Below, in pieces: positions 6,737-7,528 of a DNA stretch of 7,528 nt; position 1 is the stretch's first letter, and each line of letters starts with the position of its first letter. Made by a program: the position numbers and the translations under genes. Location: positions 1 to 7,528 of the forward strand of contig DINI01000022.1 of NCBI GenBank assembly GCA_002426755.1. The letters are read 5' to 3'. Below the pieces are notes generated by a model. It saw nothing but the letters and a program-made list of their open reading frames with translations. It did no database searches and had not been told where the DNA came from. This DNA comes from Flavobacteriaceae bacterium UBA5544 (GTDB lineage: Bacteria; Bacteroidota; Bacteroidia; Flavobacteriales; Flavobacteriaceae).

Positions 6737-6746
6737 AAGGTTGATT
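6727..6746 (-). promoter_or_regulatory. Repeated 20-nt operator-like element, copy C (inverted)
   Basis: The minus strand reads AATCAACCTTTTGTACTATT. It matches copies A and B except at the variable positions 5, 9 and 16, and the following GCAT also matches the flank of copy A after one gap. It overlaps the likely -33 region of the response regulator operon and lies in opposite orientation, relative to the gene it precedes, from copies A and B. That arrangement would suit autorepression or altered control of the operon, but this is inference. Confidence 0.6.
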
Positions 6747-6755
6747 TTTATATGC

Positions 6756-6791
6756 AAAAAAGTCTACCAATCACTGAGATTGGCAGACTTT
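6756..6791 (-). terminator. Intrinsic terminator of the acyl-CoA dehydrogenase gene
   Basis: On the minus strand AAAGTCTGCCAATC and GATTGGTAGACTTT pair over 14 bp (one G-T wobble) around the 5-nt loop TCAGT, and the stem runs into six T residues (6756-6761). It begins about 24 nt after the stop codon. It insulates the dehydrogenase unit from the response regulator operon. Confidence 0.9.
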
Positions 6792-6814
6792 AATATCACT
6801 TTATATTTAAAAGT

Positions 6815-7528
6815 TTAATTTTTAATCAAATTCCTAGAAATCACAATTTTCTGGATTTCAGAAGTTCCTTCATAAATCTGGGTGATTTTTGCGTCACGCA
6901 TCAATCGTTCAACATGATATTCTTTTACAAAACCATTTCCACCATGTATTTGCACGGCTTCAACCGTGTGGGTCATAGCGGTCTTTGAAGCAAATAATTT
7001 GGCCATAGCGCTGGAAACATCATAATTATTGCCTTGGTCTTTATCCCAAGCCGCTTTCATCACCAAATGACGAGCCGCTTCGATATCCACATACATATCC
7101 GCTAATTTAAAAGCAATAGCTTGATGGTTACATATTTCGGTGCCAAATGCTTTACGTTCTTTACTATACTTTAGAGCTAATTCATACGCACCAGAAGCAA
7201 TTCCCAAAGCTTGTGCTGCAATACCGATGCGTCCTCCAGATAAAGTTTTCATGGCAAATCTAAATCCAGACCCGTCTTCACCAATTCTGTTTTCTTTAGG
7301 GACTTTTACATCATTAAACTGAAGCGTGTGCGTGTCACTTCCTCTGATTCCTAATTTGTCTTCTTTAGGGCCTATATCAAAACCAGGCGTGCCTTTTTCT
7401 ACTATAAAAGCATTGATACCATGAGAGCCTTTATGCTTATCTGTTTGAGCAATAACTAAATAAACATCTGCACGTCCTCCGCTCGTTATCCAGTTTTTGG
7501 TTCCATTAATAAGGTAATGGTCTCCTTT
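6815..7528 (-). CDS. Acyl-CoA dehydrogenase, short-chain type (C-terminal part; start lies beyond the window)
   Basis: The open frame enters from the right edge without a start and runs 237 codons to a stop at 6815-6817. The ATG at 7250-7252 is internal. The family is about 380 residues, so roughly 140 N-terminal residues lie outside. Visible parts in order are the middle beta domain (LINGTKNWITSGG with the FAD-contacting tryptophan, LGIRGSDTHTLQF) and the C-terminal helical domain (GGRIGIAAQALGIA, KERKAFGTEI). The HGGNGF and ERLMRDAKITQIYEGTSEIQ blocks follow. The glutamate of YEGT (residue 220 of the fragment) is in the place of the catalytic base of short- and medium-chain enzymes. The enzyme oxidises acyl-CoA to trans-2-enoyl-CoA with FAD and passes electrons to ETF, in fatty-acid or branched-chain amino-acid breakdown. 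Exact chain length preference cannot be told from this part. It appears intact and ends at its own terminator. Confidence 0.95.
   Translation of the reverse strand, partial: KGDHYLINGTKNWITSGGRADVYLVIAQTDKHKGSHGINAFIVEKGTPGFDIGPKEDKLGIRGSDTHTLQFNDVKVPKENRIGEDGSGFRFAMKTLSGGRIGIAAQALGIASGAYELALKYSKERKAFGTEICNHQAIAFKLADMYVDIEAARHLVMKAAWDKDQGNNYDVSSAMAKLFASKTAMTHTVEAVQIHGGNGFVKEYHVERLMRDAKITQIYEGTSEIQKIVISRNLIKN

Noticed and set aside
6727..6760. Copy C as part of a rightward promoter
   Set aside because: No gene follows on the plus strand; the dehydrogenase terminator and antisense coding sequence lie there.

Overview
The window looks like chromosomal DNA from a marine or soil Bacteroidetes, most likely family Flavobacteriaceae. 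The DNA is AT-rich. One secreted protein ends in a type IX secretion (T9SS) type-A sorting domain, and the sensor kinase has the TPR-plus-transmembrane architecture common in that phylum. The candidate promoters fit the Bacteroidetes pattern (TTG, about 20 nt, TAnnTTTG), and there are no strong Shine-Dalgarno sites. Every convincing gene lies on the minus strand, so the window reads biologically from right to left.

Right edge (about 6815-7528): the C-terminal 237 residues of a short-chain-type acyl-CoA dehydrogenase, closed by a strong intrinsic terminator (about 6756-6791). This seems to be a separate metabolic transcription unit.

Middle (4129-6678): a two-component system. A NarL/LuxR-type response regulator comes first, followed after 15 nt by a histidine kinase with a predicted periplasmic TPR sensor, one transmembrane helix and a HisKA_3-like cytoplasmic kinase.

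Left (28-3880): three genes for exported proteins. They are a 463-residue protein of unknown function, a small exported protein that resembles a lytic transglycosylase or lysozyme-like enzyme, and a 553-residue ELWxxDGT-repeat protein with a T9SS sorting tail.

The most interesting structure is between the genes. A 20-nt sequence, consensus AATCRACCKTTTGTACYATT, occurs three times: just upstream of the response regulator (inverted), upstream of the ELWxxDGT gene, and in the 248-nt gap between the kinase and the 463-residue gene. In the last two places it abuts nearly superimposable promoters (TTG-N20-TAATTT). In the gap, the element and promoter precede a relic of an ELWxxDGT gene: a start codon, a shortened signal-peptide region and the PYLVKDINP repeat start, out of frame. 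The simplest reading is that the two-component system controls itself and a neighbouring set of envelope or secreted proteins through this site, and that a second ELWxxDGT paralogue was lost while its promoter remained, now lying in front of the 463-residue gene. The regulatory link is inference; the sequence repeats themselves can be read directly.
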